From a bacterium (lineage in GTDB: Bacteria > Planctomycetota > UBA1135 > UBA2386), in assembly GCA_024743115.1 (NCBI GenBank), contig JANSXC010000001.1:305628-369627 (forward strand): a DNA stretch of 64,000 bases, given 5' to 3'. This document shows, one piece after another, positions 32,068 to 41,660 of this stretch (positions are counted from its first letter, which is position 1; each line of letters begins with the position of its first letter). A program made the translations under genes and the position numbers. The notes beneath the pieces were generated by a model. The model did no database searches. It saw nothing but the letters and a program-made list of their open reading frames with translations, and was not told where the DNA came from.

Positions 32068-35000
32068 TCACGCCCCTGTGACCGCAGCCCGCTCTCGCCG
32101 GATCTCGCGCAGTGCCTTCACCGCGTGCGGCAGCGCATATTGCTCGCCGACCCAGCCACTCACGAATCGGCCACCGCGCGCGTCGCCGCGCAGTTCGAGT
32201 GCGCGCAGTGTGCGCAGCAGCAGGCGCCACGGCACCGGGAAGCGTTCGTTCTGCAGCAGTGTGTGACTGACGACGCCGAAGCGGGTGAGCGCGGTGCGGG
32301 CGCAGAGTTCGATCGCGGCTTCGCTCGCGCGCGTCTCCGCCGCGGGCAGCGGGATCGGGCTCCAGCGACCGACGGCGAAGAGCGGGAACTTGCGGCGGGA
32401 GGGCGGGACAGCGAGCTGGCGCATCGCGGCAAAGGAGTCGCACGTCACGAGGCCGAGGCCGACGAGTTCGGCGAGGCCGTCCTCGAGCTGGCTCGGCAGC
32501 AGGCTGCAGCCGCTCTGCAGGTCCGTTGGAAACAGCGCACCTTTCTGCTGGAGAAGGTCGTAGAGCGTGCGCGCGGCGCCGGTCAGCTCGGTCGGGTCGG
32601 CGCGATCGAGCGGCAGCTCGAGCCAGAGGTCGAGATCCTTGCGCTCGACGAACGTGAGCGGGCACTTGCTGAGCGCGCCCCGCCATGGCCCGAAGAGTCG
32701 CAACCAGACGAACTCGCCCGACAGCGTTGCCTGGTCGAGCCAGTCACGCTGGTAGTCCTGCACGCGTTCGTTGAGCACTTCGTGCTCCCAGGTCGCGGCC
32801 GGGTACTGCGTGCTCGCGAGCTGGCGCAACGTCTCGCCCAGACCGAACGGCCCGCTGCGTCGGGCAGACTGCGTCTGTCCCTGCCACTCGCGCAGGAACG
32901 CGGCGAAGTCGGCGGGGCTGACCGGTTGCACCTGTGCGCGCAGTCGTTCGATCATCGCGTTGCGGACGCGCGCGAGCAGTCGGCGATGGGCGATGAGCTC
33001 GCGGCCGCCGCAGCGGGCGCGCATCGCGGTGCCTTCGGCCTCGAGCGCCCGCAGCGCCTCATGGTCCGCGGGCGCGACGTCGTCGAGCCACACCGGAATG
33101 ACGGCCTCGAGTCGGCCGCGCCATGCCGCGACGGGGTCACGATCGGCTTCGGCCGCGAACCACCGGTGTGCGCCCGAGTGCGCGTCGTCGTGCCGGACCG
33201 CGCGCCCGTCGCCCGCGAGCTCGTCGAGCCATGACCGCCAGTCCGCGAGCACCTCGTCGTCGTGCAGCCACCCCATCCAGCCGAGTGCCTCGTGCAGCTC
33301 GGCGGCGCTCCGCGGGTCGGGCCAGCACTCCTCCTGCACCTGCCGCAAGGCCGCGGGATCGAGTTCGCTGTCGCCGCCGCTGGCTGGACCCGCACCGCGT
33401 TGCGCCCGCACGACCGCCTGGGTGCGGCGTTCTTCGAGCGGTGCGTCATCGAGGAACGCGTAGGGCATCGCGTTGAGGATGCTCTCCGCGAACGGTGATG
33501 GCGCGTTCGCGTCGACCTCCCGCAGTTCGATGCCGCCTTCGCGGATGCGATGCAGCAAACGCAGCAACCCGTCGACGTCCATCGCTTCGTGCAACGAGTC
33601 GTCGACCGTTTGCCGCACGATCGGGTGGTCGAGCGGCACGTCGATCGGTCCGCCCGGCAGCGTTTCGGGGCAGGCCTGCGCTTGCGGGAACGCCGCGGCG
33701 AGCGCGTCGTCTGCACGGAAACGCAGCAATGGTGGCGGCACGCGGCGGCCGGCTCGGAAGCGTTCGACGAGCAGCGAGCGCGAAGCGTTCCAGCGCCAGC
33801 GCGCCTGGAACATCGGCGCGGGCAGCATCGCCTGGACGAGCACGTCGGTCGCGGTGTCGGGATGCAGGAACGACCACACGTCCGCGAGCGCGAAGCTGTG
33901 CATCGGCCCGAGCGAGACCACGAGTGCTTCTTCGTTGGCCGCGGCCTGCAGTTCGTAGCCGAAGCCGACGCAGAACTTCTTGCGCAGCGCGAGCCCGAAT
34001 GCGCGATTGACGCGGCTGCCGAACGGGCTGTGGATCACGAGTTGCTGGCCGCCGGTCTCGTCGAAGAAACGCTCGATGATGAGTTGGCTCTGGGTCGGCA
34101 TCGCGCCGAGCGCTTCGGCGCCGGCCCGCAGGTACTCGGCGAGTTGTTCGCTGGCGGCTACGTCGAGGCCGCACTCGCGCGCGAGCCAGTCGGCGTCGAC
34201 GCCACGTTCGCGCACGGTCGCGACGGCGGTCGCGAGTTCGTCCGAACGCGATGGGCCCTCCGCGATCCAGAACGGCAGGCTCGGGGGCACGCCGTGCGCA
34301 TCCGCGACGCGCAGCTGGCCGCTGCCGATGCGCCGGACCTGCCAGCTCGTCGTGCCGAGCTGGAACACGTCGCCGATCGAGGACTCGATCGCGAAGTCCT
34401 CGTGCACGGTGCCGACCGGAGTGTCGTCGTGATCGAGCACAACTTGCCAGTCCGCGACGTCGGGGATCGCGCCGCCACAGGTGACGGCCGTCAGGCGGGC
34501 GCGCCGCGTACCGCGCACGGTGCGATGGATCGAGTCGCGGTGCAGCAGTGCCGTGCGGCCGACGGAGTGCATCGTGAGCACGGCGTCGAACCGATCGCGC
34601 GGCACTTCGCGGAACGGCCACGCCGTGCGGACGAGCTCGAACAGTTCGTCCTCCGCGATCGTCTCGTCGGCGCAGGTTGCGATGATCTGCTGCGCGAGGA
34701 TGTCGAGCGGATGGCGCGGTTGGTTCGTGCGATCGAGCTCGCCCTGCCGGCACGCGTAGAGCAGCGCGGTCGAGGCCGCGAGCTCGTCGCGCGTCAGCGG
34801 AAACAGTCGGCCCTTCGGCAGCCGTCCGATGCCGTGGCCCGCGCGGCCGACGCGCTGCAGGAACCCGGCGATCGACGGCGTGGGGCCGATCTGGATGACG
34901 AGGTCGACATCGCCGATGTCGATTCCGAGCTCGAGTGATGCGGTCGCGACGAGTGCCTTGAGCTGGCCATGCTTGAGGCGTTGCTCGGCGTCGAGACGGC

Positions 35001-35907
35001 GGGCTTTGCTCAGAGAGCCGTGGTGACTGGTGACCAGCTCCTTGCCGACGACTTCGCCCAGCCGGGCGGCGACCCGTTCGGCCATCTTCCGCGTGTTGGC
35101 GAAGACGAGCGTCGTGCGATGTTCGCCGATGAGCTCGGCCATGCGGCCGAACACCTCGTTCCAGATCTCACCCGAGCAGATCGTGTCGAGCGGCGCGTTC
35201 GGTACCTCGAGCGCGAGGTCGAGTTCGCGCGCGTGGCCGACGTCGACGATCGCGCATTCGCGGCCGTGGCCGACGAGCAGGCCCGCGGTCTGCTCGATCG
35301 GTCGCTGCGTCGCGGACAGCCCGATGCGTTGCAGCCGGCCGCCGTGTTGCCCGACGAGGCGTTCGAACCGCTCGATCGTGAGCGCGAGATGACTGCCGCG
35401 TTTGCTCGCCGCGAGCGCGTGGATTTCGTCGACGATCAGCGTTCGCGCCGTGCTCAACATCGCGCGGCCGCGCTCGGTCGTCGCGAGGATGTAGAGCGAC
35501 TCGGGCGTCGTCACGAGGATGTGCGGTGGTCGCCGCGTCATCGCCGTGCGCTCGCTCGCGGGCGTGTCACCCGAACGCACCTGCACCTTGATCGTCGGCA
35601 ACGTCGGGTCGCGATCCTGCAGTTCGGCGAGCGGCTGCTGCAGGTTCTTCTGCACGTCGTTCGCGAGCGCGCGCAGCGGCGAGACGTAGACGATCTGCAA
35701 TTCACCCGGCAGGTCGTCGCCGCGCCGCAGCAACGCATCGAGCGAATGCAGGAACGCGGCAAGCGTCTTGCCCGACCCGGTCGGCGCCGCGATCAGGACG
35801 TTCTCGCCGGCCTGGATGCGCGGCCAGCCCTGCCTCTGCGGCGCGGACGGTTCGCCGAGCCGATCGCGAAACCACGCGGCGACGGACGGGTGGAAGGAGT
35901 CGAGCAC
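32068..35907 (-). CDS. lhr: Lhr-family ATP-dependent helicase
   Basis: 1279 residues from a GTG at 35907, chosen because VLDSFHPSVAAWF is the usual start; the frame is open a further 96 codons with no homology. Superfamily 2 motifs: Walker A APTGSGKT, VDEIHALA (DEIH box), SATQRP, and in the second RecA domain TTLVFANTRK, VATASLELGIDIGDVD and QRVGRAGHG. The long C-terminal part matches the winged-helix/beta-barrel extension of Lhr. Family members are 3'-5' helicases linked to DNA repair and, in some, RNA metabolism. Somewhat shorter than the about 1500-residue actinobacterial enzyme. Confidence 0.92.
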   Translation of the reverse strand: MLDSFHPSVAAWFRDRLGEPSAPQRQGWPRIQAGENVLIAAPTGSGKTLAAFLHSLDALLRRGDDLPGELQIVYVSPLRALANDVQKNLQQPLAELQDRDPTLPTIKVQVRSGDTPASERTAMTRRPPHILVTTPESLYILATTERGRAMLSTARTLIVDEIHALAASKRGSHLALTIERFERLVGQHGGRLQRIGLSATQRPIEQTAGLLVGHGRECAIVDVGHARELDLALEVPNAPLDTICSGEIWNEVFGRMAELIGEHRTTLVFANTRKMAERVAARLGEVVGKELVTSHHGSLSKARRLDAEQRLKHGQLKALVATASLELGIDIGDVDLVIQIGPTPSIAGFLQRVGRAGHGIGRLPKGRLFPLTRDELAASTALLYACRQGELDRTNQPRHPLDILAQQIIATCADETIAEDELFELVRTAWPFREVPRDRFDAVLTMHSVGRTALLHRDSIHRTVRGTRRARLTAVTCGGAIPDVADWQVVLDHDDTPVGTVHEDFAIESSIGDVFQLGTTSWQVRRIGSGQLRVADAHGVPPSLPFWIAEGPSRSDELATAVATVRERGVDADWLARECGLDVAASEQLAEYLRAGAEALGAMPTQSQLIIERFFDETGGQQLVIHSPFGSRVNRAFGLALRKKFCVGFGYELQAAANEEALVVSLGPMHSFALADVWSFLHPDTATDVLVQAMLPAPMFQARWRWNASRSLLVERFRAGRRVPPPLLRFRADDALAAAFPQAQACPETLPGGPIDVPLDHPIVRQTVDDSLHEAMDVDGLLRLLHRIREGGIELREVDANAPSPFAESILNAMPYAFLDDAPLEERRTQAVVRAQRGAGPASGGDSELDPAALRQVQEECWPDPRSAAELHEALGWMGWLHDDEVLADWRSWLDELAGDGRAVRHDDAHSGAHRWFAAEADRDPVAAWRGRLEAVIPVWLDDVAPADHEALRALEAEGTAMRARCGGRELIAHRRLLARVRNAMIERLRAQVQPVSPADFAAFLREWQGQTQSARRSGPFGLGETLRQLASTQYPAATWEHEVLNERVQDYQRDWLDQATLSGEFVWLRLFGPWRGALSKCPLTFVERKDLDLWLELPLDRADPTELTGAARTLYDLLQQKGALFPTDLQSGCSLLPSQLEDGLAELVGLGLVTCDSFAAMRQLAVPPSRRKFPLFAVGRWSPIPLPAAETRASEAAIELCARTALTRFGVVSHTLLQNERFPVPWRLLLRTLRALELRGDARGGRFVSGWVGEQYALPHAVKALREIRRERAAVTGA

Positions 35908-36131
35908 CCCGTGAGCATAGCGCGACGGACCGTCCGAAGACCCGGTAGCGAATCGCCGTTCGGAACGAAGATTGCGGGCCGGCATTACGGGTAGACCGGG
36001 CCCGCGATTCCCAACGCGGGACTTCGCGTCACGCGGGCTGGCGCGCGCTGACCCGCGCGGCCGATCCGGAAAACTCCGAGCACCCGTGACGTGTTCACCC
36101 GCGCGTCTGCGGGGCGGGGGCGGAGTTTCCC

Positions 36132-37280
36132 ATGCCACGTTTCGACCTGCTGCGGTTTGCACGGCTGATCCTCGCCCTTTCGCTCTACCCTGCACTCATG
36201 GCGCAGGACAGTCGACTCGTCACTTTGCTCGATCGCGCGGAGATGCGGATCAGCCGGGTGACGCCTGGCAGTGTGGTGACGATGGCACTGGGACTGAAGG
36301 TTGGCCGGACGCAGCTGCCGGGCGGCGACGAGCTGGGGCTCGTGCCGATCTCGACCTCGGGCATCGCGGTGGCCGATGCGGATGGCAACGCGCTCTGTCG
36401 GGTGCGCTATCCGAGCGGCTCGACCGCCGGCCTGCGCTACTTCGCGCAGGCCATCGTGCACGATCCCGAGCGGCAAGTCGGCGAACCGGGCAGCCTGCAT
36501 CCGCTCGAGTTGCACGTCGATCGCGTGCCACCGCGCGGCGCGCCTGCGGACCTGCTCGTGTTCTTCGGGCAGAGCAACTGTGAGGGTCACGGCCAGGTCA
36601 CCGAGTTGCCACCGCGCTTTCGTGGCCCGCAGCCGCAGGTGCGGATCTGGACCGGGGCCGGCGAATGGCAACCGCTCGAGGCGGGCAAGAACACGCATCT
36701 GGCGCCGAACTCGGGACGGTTCGGCCCGGAGGTCGGCTTCGCGACGCAGTCGTCGGATGGCGACGCGCCCGTCTGGCTCGTCAAGGTGGGGGTTGGCCAG
36801 ACCTCGCTCGGGCCGAACCCGGGGCCGCTCAATGAATGGGGGCCGGCGGCGCAGGAGCTCTACCCCGTGCTGGTCGGTCAGGTCGCCGCAGCCGCCGCGG
36901 CATTGCGCCAGCTCGGCTACGCGCCGCGACTCCGGCTCGTGTGCATGATGCAGGGCGAGTCCGACGCCGTGTCACTCGGGTTGGCCGAGGCCTACGAGGC
37001 GCGGCTCGAAGAGATGATCGGTCGCCTGCACGCGGACCTCATGCAGTTGCGGCTGCTCGAAGAAGCGGGCGAGTGGTTCTGCCTCGGCAACATCGACGCG
37101 CGGCTCGAGCGCCAGGGGTTTCAGGGCACGCATGTGGTGCGCGCGGCTCAGCAACGCGTCGCGGCCCGGCATGGCCACGGGCTCGTCACGACGTCGGGTC
37201 TTGCGTTGCGGCCCGACGGTGTGCACTTCTCGACGCCGGGCCTGCTGGTGCTCGGCGGCCGGTTCGCCGCGCTCTGGTAG
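36132..37280 (+). CDS. Secreted SASA-family sialate O-acetylesterase-like protein
   Basis: 382 residues; signal peptide ending near LMAQDS. The SGNH-type carbohydrate esterase domain has Ser148 in FFGQSNCEGHG, the second block MQGESDA, and the closing DGVHFSTPG with the Asp-X-X-His pair. These fit the SASA (DUF303) family, which removes acetyl groups from sugars. A GGAG 7 nt before the ATG supports the start. Convergent with the ECF gene 18 nt away. Confidence 0.85.
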   Translation: MPRFDLLRFARLILALSLYPALMAQDSRLVTLLDRAEMRISRVTPGSVVTMALGLKVGRTQLPGGDELGLVPISTSGIAVADADGNALCRVRYPSGSTAGLRYFAQAIVHDPERQVGEPGSLHPLELHVDRVPPRGAPADLLVFFGQSNCEGHGQVTELPPRFRGPQPQVRIWTGAGEWQPLEAGKNTHLAPNSGRFGPEVGFATQSSDGDAPVWLVKVGVGQTSLGPNPGPLNEWGPAAQELYPVLVGQVAAAAAALRQLGYAPRLRLVCMMQGESDAVSLGLAEAYEARLEEMIGRLHADLMQLRLLEEAGEWFCLGNIDARLERQGFQGTHVVRAAQQRVAARHGHGLVTTSGLALRPDGVHFSTPGLLVLGGRFAALW

Positions 37281-37298
37281 CGCGGCTGCCAGGGCCGT

Positions 37299-37892
37299 TC
37301 AGGCCATTCGTTCGCGCAGCCAGCTCAGCGCGAACGCCCAGCGGCGGTCGGCGGTGCGCGGGGACATGTTCAGCAGCTGCGCACACTCCGGAATCGACAG
37401 TTCGCCGAACACGCGCGCTTCGACGAGCTGCGCGAGCTGCGGATCGAAGTCGGCCAGCGCCTGGACTGCATCGTCCACCTCGATGGCATCGCGGTCCTTG
37501 TCGCCCGGGACCATGATCAGCGAGTCGGCTTCCTCGTTGGCCTTGCCACCGCCGCGCTTCTTTGCGGTGCGCCGGCGAACGCGGTCGACGAGCACGTCGC
37601 GGCAGGCGGCGCCGAAGCAGGCCTTGAACGCCTCGTCGGGCTTCTCGCCGAGCTGCGACCGCGCTTCGTCCGCGTCGCGCCGCTGTTCTTCCGCGCGCAA
37701 CTTGAAGAACGCCTCGTGCATGAGGTCGCTCGGCGACAGACTCGGGCTGTCCTTGTCGTGGATCACGCGGCCAGCGACCGAGCGCAACTCCGTGTAGAGC
37801 TCGGGAAAGCGCTCGCGAACGCCCGGCTTGGGTGGGGTCTCGATGCCGCCCTGCGGTTCGTCGTCCACGTCTTCGTCACCGACTCCTGCCAT
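37299..37892 (-). CDS. ECF RNA polymerase sigma factor (TIGR02999 type), second
   Basis: 197 residues. Region 2: LYTELRSVAGRVI, SPSDLMHEAFFKL and FGAACRDVLVDRVRRR. Region 4: ELSIPECAQLLNMSPRTADRRW. It resembles the sigma factor at 26,639 in layout but is divergent, with an acidic insert between regions 2 and 4 (DKDRDAIEVDD). No kinase or anti-sigma gene is adjacent. The start at 37892 is the first ATG. Confidence 0.88.
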   Translation of the reverse strand: MAGVGDEDVDDEPQGGIETPPKPGVRERFPELYTELRSVAGRVIHDKDSPSLSPSDLMHEAFFKLRAEEQRRDADEARSQLGEKPDEAFKACFGAACRDVLVDRVRRRTAKKRGGGKANEEADSLIMVPGDKDRDAIEVDDAVQALADFDPQLAQLVEARVFGELSIPECAQLLNMSPRTADRRWAFALSWLRERMA

Positions 37893-38040
37893 GCATTCAG
37901 TGTAGCCGGTGGCGGGAAAAACCGGATCGATCGTGGCGTGTCACCATGCGATTTGCCGGGGCGGAAATGTCACGTGGCCGCCTGCGTAGGGCGGCCTGTC
38001 TCACGAACCGCAGTGCAACGAATGACCCGAGGAGGAAGCC

Positions 38041-38157
38041 ATGACCCTCGTCCGCCCGAATGTTCCCGCCGCCGATCCGGACCCGCCGCGAGCCCCGTCG
38101 GCGACCCGTTTGCCGCCCGTCGACGACGCCGTGATCGGCATCTTCGTGCTGCCCTAG
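38041..38157 (+). CDS. Candidate 38-residue small protein with strong Shine-Dalgarno
   Basis: An ATG at 38041 opens 38 codons ending in TAG at 38155. A near-perfect Shine-Dalgarno GAGGAGG (38029-38035) sits 5 nt upstream, the strongest in the window, and an in-frame TGA at 38023 closes the frame above it, so the start is unambiguous. The peptide begins MTLVRPN, is Pro/Asp-rich in the middle (DPDPPRAPSA) and ends hydrophobic (IGIFVLP). No match to a known precursor family. Its stop overlaps the stop of the convergent esterase gene by 3 nt. It may be a real small gene or a leader peptide; translation is inferred. Confidence 0.45.
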   Translation: MTLVRPNVPAADPDPPRAPSATRLPPVDDAVIGIFVLP

Positions 38158-39119
38158 CCGCGGACCGGCTCGGCCGAGCGCAGCTTGCCGGGCCGGTCCG
38201 GTTTCGATCCGCGGCGGTCTGCCGGGGCCGGATCCTTCGCCTTGCCTTCGCCGCCGTTACCAGTGCGCAGGCTGGCTACGCTCGGTGCCGGTGCTGTTCG
38301 CTGCTTGCCCGCAAACCATTCGAAGATGCCCGCGATCATCTCGGCGTTGCGCGCGATCGACCGGACGTGGTCACCGCCCGCGATCTCGAGGTACTCGTGA
38401 TCCATCTCGCGTTCTTTCATTGCCGCAACCCAGCGCCGCACGATGCCGACGCGGACGAGTCGATCCTTGGCGCCGGTGACGACGTAGACCGGCAGCTGCT
38501 TCATCGTGTCGAGCCGGCCGGTGCGGCCATCGAGCGCGGGGGCGAGCGGCGCGAGTCCGGCCCAGAGTGTCGGGAACTTCGCGCCGAGGTGGACCGTGCC
38601 CGCGCCGCCCATGGAGTGGCCCATGAGGAAGATGCGCTTCGGGTCGATGGTGAAGTCGCGCCGCACGATCTCGAGCACGTTGAGCACATCGAGTTCGCTG
38701 AGTTCACCGAGGTTGTCGGGGTCGTTCTTGCGGCCGAAGAACGGCCCCTTCTTGCCAGGTCCGCGTGAGCCGTACCAACCGCGGCCGTTGTAGCCGAACG
38801 GGGCGACGACGATGGCGCCGAGCTTGCCGGCGTGCTTCGTGATGCCGGCGTAGCGGATGACCTGCTGCGGGTTGCTGTTGAGGCCGTGCAGCAGCACGAC
38901 GAGCGGGGTCGGCTGTTTGGCGTCGTAGTTCTTCGGCACGAACAGCGCGTAGTCCTGTTCCCGCTCGCCGGCCTGTTCGAAGCGGTAGGTCCGCTCGACG
39001 ATCTTGCCGAGCTCGATCTGGACAGGTTCGATTTGGGCGCTGCCGGCCTGCGCGAGGATCGGCGTGAGGCTCGCCGCCAGGGCGAGCAGGAACGGGAGGC
39101 GGACGCGGGGGAGCTGCAT
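38154..39119 (-). CDS. Secreted alpha/beta-hydrolase (PHB-depolymerase/feruloyl-esterase-like)
   Basis: 321 residues from the ATG at 39119, at a signal peptide (LPFLLALAASLTPILAQ). VVLLHGLNSN, the nucleophile Ser169 in GHSMGGAG, the acid in TGAKDRLV and the base in GGDHVRS give a complete triad in an LpqC/polyhydroxybutyrate-depolymerase-type arrangement. Substrate unknown. The Lys/Pro-rich C-terminal tail is probably disordered. Divergent from the SGNH gene, 49 nt apart. Confidence 0.82.
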   Translation of the reverse strand: MQLPRVRLPFLLALAASLTPILAQAGSAQIEPVQIELGKIVERTYRFEQAGEREQDYALFVPKNYDAKQPTPLVVLLHGLNSNPQQVIRYAGITKHAGKLGAIVVAPFGYNGRGWYGSRGPGKKGPFFGRKNDPDNLGELSELDVLNVLEIVRRDFTIDPKRIFLMGHSMGGAGTVHLGAKFPTLWAGLAPLAPALDGRTGRLDTMKQLPVYVVTGAKDRLVRVGIVRRWVAAMKEREMDHEYLEIAGGDHVRSIARNAEMIAGIFEWFAGKQRTAPAPSVASLRTGNGGEGKAKDPAPADRRGSKPDRPGKLRSAEPVRG

Positions 39120-39168
39120 CGCGGGATTGTCGCTCGATGCCGCCGGCGCCGCTACCCTCGCACACGCG

Positions 39169-40182
39169 ATGTCCGCTCGTCCCGCCCGTTCCCGCCGCCG
39201 TCGGTTGCTGTTCGTGTTGATCGGCTTCGTCGTCGTGCTGCTCGGACTCGAACTCGCGGTGCGCACCCTGGCCTGGGCGACGGGCTTCGATCGCGCCACG
39301 CGCTACGACGCCGTCACGGGTTGGCGTTGGCGCGCGAACGTATCGCGTCGCGGCGACGGCTGGTCGGCGGCGACGGTCGGCACGACCAACTCAGAGGGTT
39401 GGCGCGACGACGAGCACGCGTTCGAGCGCGTGCCGGGCAAGCGCCGACTGCTCGCGCTCGGCGACTCGTTCGTCTTCGGCTCGAACGTCGATCAGGGCCG
39501 GCGCTTCACGGAATTGCTCGAGGACGATGCGACCGAGGTCGTCAACCTCGGCGTCTCGGCGTGGGGGACGGACCAGCAGCTGCTCGCGTTCGAGCACTAC
39601 GGTTGCGTCTACCGACCCGACGTCGTGATCTGGGTCGTGTGCCTCGCCAACGATCTCGACGACATTCGGACGAACCGCAAAGCCGGTTGGTCGAAGCCGT
39701 ACTTCGAGTTGCTGCCGGGTGCGGACGCTGCCGCCGCCACTCTCACACTGGTGCCGCCCGAAGCCAGCTGGCTCGTCGACCTACGCGGCGCGAGTCATCT
39801 CGCGGAACTCGCCTTTCAGGTGCTCGAACGCGGCCGGCCGAGCAAGACCTACGCGCCGGGGCGCGAGCATGCGGACCCGATCCCGCTGTTCGAGGTGTTG
39901 GCGCGCCGACTGCGACGCCAGGTCGAGGCGAGTGGGGCGCGGTTGCTCGCCGTGCTCGAGTCGCCCTGGCAGGCAAGCCCCTCGGAGCCCGGCGCCTTGG
40001 AGCTCGCCGCGCGGCAGGCGCTCGCGCGCGCCGCGGTTGCGCGGCTCGATCTCGTGAACGAGTTCACGGCGCGCCCGGCCGACTGGTCGACGTTCTGGTT
40101 GCCCTGCCGACACTGGTCGGAACGCGGTCACGCGGTGGTCGCAGCCGCCGTGCGAGCGGAGCTGCAGCGGCGCGGTTGGTGA
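39169..40182 (+). CDS. Membrane-anchored SGNH-hydrolase-like protein
   Basis: 337 residues from the ATG at 39169; the frame is open 55 codons upstream inside the divergent gene. One N-terminal TM helix (about 13-32) anchors it facing outward. Block I is LALGDSFVFG (Ser100), block II NLGVSAWGTDQQ, and block III CLANDLDD carries the Asn. Block V reads CRHWSERGH: the His is present but the usual Asp three residues earlier is missing, so it could work as a Ser-His dyad or be inactive. Such proteins often modify cell-surface glycans; that is inference. Confidence 0.75.
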   Translation: MSARPARSRRRRLLFVLIGFVVVLLGLELAVRTLAWATGFDRATRYDAVTGWRWRANVSRRGDGWSAATVGTTNSEGWRDDEHAFERVPGKRRLLALGDSFVFGSNVDQGRRFTELLEDDATEVVNLGVSAWGTDQQLLAFEHYGCVYRPDVVIWVVCLANDLDDIRTNRKAGWSKPYFELLPGADAAAATLTLVPPEASWLVDLRGASHLAELAFQVLERGRPSKTYAPGREHADPIPLFEVLARRLRRQVEASGARLLAVLESPWQASPSEPGALELAARQALARAAVARLDLVNEFTARPADWSTFWLPCRHWSERGHAVVAAAVRAELQRRGW

Positions 40183-40251
40183 TACCGCTGCGCCGTCCTG
40201 GGCCTACGTGCGCATGGCGCGAGTGATGTAGAACTGCTACACCCCGCCATC

Positions 40252-41571
40252 ATGGACCTCGGCTTCGAGACGATCGGTAACGCCTGCCTCATCGCGCACG
40301 ACAACGGCCCCGTGTTCGCGACGGACCCGTGGTTGGTCGGATCCGCGTACTTCGGATCGTGGCGCCTCAGTCACGCCGTGCCGCAGGAGCAGCAGGACCG
40401 GGTCAAGCGCTGCAAGTACATCTGGATCTCGCATGGCCACCCCGACCACCTGAGTCTCGAGTCACTCGAGAACCTGCGCGGCAACAGGCTGCTGTTGCCC
40501 GATCACTACGGCGGTCGCATCGCGCGCGATCTCGCGGGCATGGGGTTCGACGTCCAGGTGCTGCCTTGCGGTGAGTGGTTCGCGGTCAGTGATCGCGTGC
40601 GGGTGGCTTCGCTCGCGAACTACAACCAGGACGCGACGATCGTCATGGACATCGACGGTCACCTTGTGATCGATGCCAACGACGCGGGCAACCGCGGTGG
40701 CAGTGTGTTCCTCGAGCGCGAACGCGGCCGGTTCACGAAGCGCTCCGTGCTCGCCTGCCTGACCGGCTACGGCGATGCGGACATGATCAACTTCTTCGAC
40801 GAACAGGGCAATCGTGTGTTGCCCGCGGCGGCCAGCAAGGCGCCGTGCGGGCCCGCAATCAAGGCGATGCTCGATCACTACGACATCGACTACTTCGCCC
40901 CGTCGAGTTCGATGCATCGCTACAACCGTACCGACAGCGTCTGGGCCGACGAGTACGCAACGCCGGTCGACGCGCACGAGCACCAGTTCGACGGCGGCCG
41001 TCGCACGTGTCTGCCCGCGTTCGTCGAGTTCGACCTGCACACCGGGCAGTATCAGAAGATCGATCCGCCGGCGAACGACGGGCCGCCACAGCCGCCCGAG
41101 GAGTTCGGCGACGACTGGTCGACGCCGCTCGAGAAGGACGACGTCGACAAACTCACGAAGTACCTGCGGCGCGTCGAGCACCTGCGCGATCACATCGGCT
41201 ACGTCAACTTCCGCGTCGGCGACAAGGACCACACGATCGACATCAATCGTGAACACGATCGCGGGGTCACGTTCGCGACGCCGCGTAACTCGCTCATGCA
41301 GGCCGTGGAGTGGAGCGCGTTCGATGACATCCTCATCGGCAACTTCTGCAAGACGACGCTACACGGCAACTGGTGGGGCAAGCAGGGTGCCGAGGCGCTC
41401 TACCCGCACTTCACGCCGTTCGTGACCAAGTTCGGCGACAACGGCGGGGCCTACACCGCGGCCGAATTGAAGGCCTACTTCGCGGAGTACATGCGGCGGG
41501 GCTACACGGAGTTCGTCGCGGACGCGGCCGAGGTGGAGATGGGGCAGGTACTCCAGCGCTACATGGGCTGA
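40252..41571 (+). CDS. Metallo-beta-lactamase-fold hydrolase
   Basis: 439 residues, no signal peptide. The metal site motif HGHPDH at 61-66 follows WIS, and FATDPWLVGSAYFG and VIDANDAGNRGG are other conserved-looking segments. It resembles the UlaG/CMP-NeuAc-hydroxylase-like branch of MBL proteins by motif pattern; no Rieske centre is present. Reaction unknown; a sugar-nucleotide or glycan-linked substrate is possible. Lies between the SGNH and M28 genes, all on the plus strand. Confidence 0.72.
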   Translation: MDLGFETIGNACLIAHDNGPVFATDPWLVGSAYFGSWRLSHAVPQEQQDRVKRCKYIWISHGHPDHLSLESLENLRGNRLLLPDHYGGRIARDLAGMGFDVQVLPCGEWFAVSDRVRVASLANYNQDATIVMDIDGHLVIDANDAGNRGGSVFLERERGRFTKRSVLACLTGYGDADMINFFDEQGNRVLPAAASKAPCGPAIKAMLDHYDIDYFAPSSSMHRYNRTDSVWADEYATPVDAHEHQFDGGRRTCLPAFVEFDLHTGQYQKIDPPANDGPPQPPEEFGDDWSTPLEKDDVDKLTKYLRRVEHLRDHIGYVNFRVGDKDHTIDINREHDRGVTFATPRNSLMQAVEWSAFDDILIGNFCKTTLHGNWWGKQGAEALYPHFTPFVTKFGDNGGAYTAAELKAYFAEYMRRGYTEFVADAAEVEMGQVLQRYMG

Positions 41572-41660
41572 TCACCGCCGACCACATGTCAGGTTCCTGT
41601 CGCGGCTCGCTTTCGCGGCGGCGGGTGCGTACATCAGGCCTCCTCCCCCTGGAGTAAAGC

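Noticed and set aside
35908..36195. Upstream extension of the Lhr helicase
   Set aside because: Arg/Pro-rich, no homology, and crosses the divergent SASA gene start; the GTG at 35907 matches the family start.
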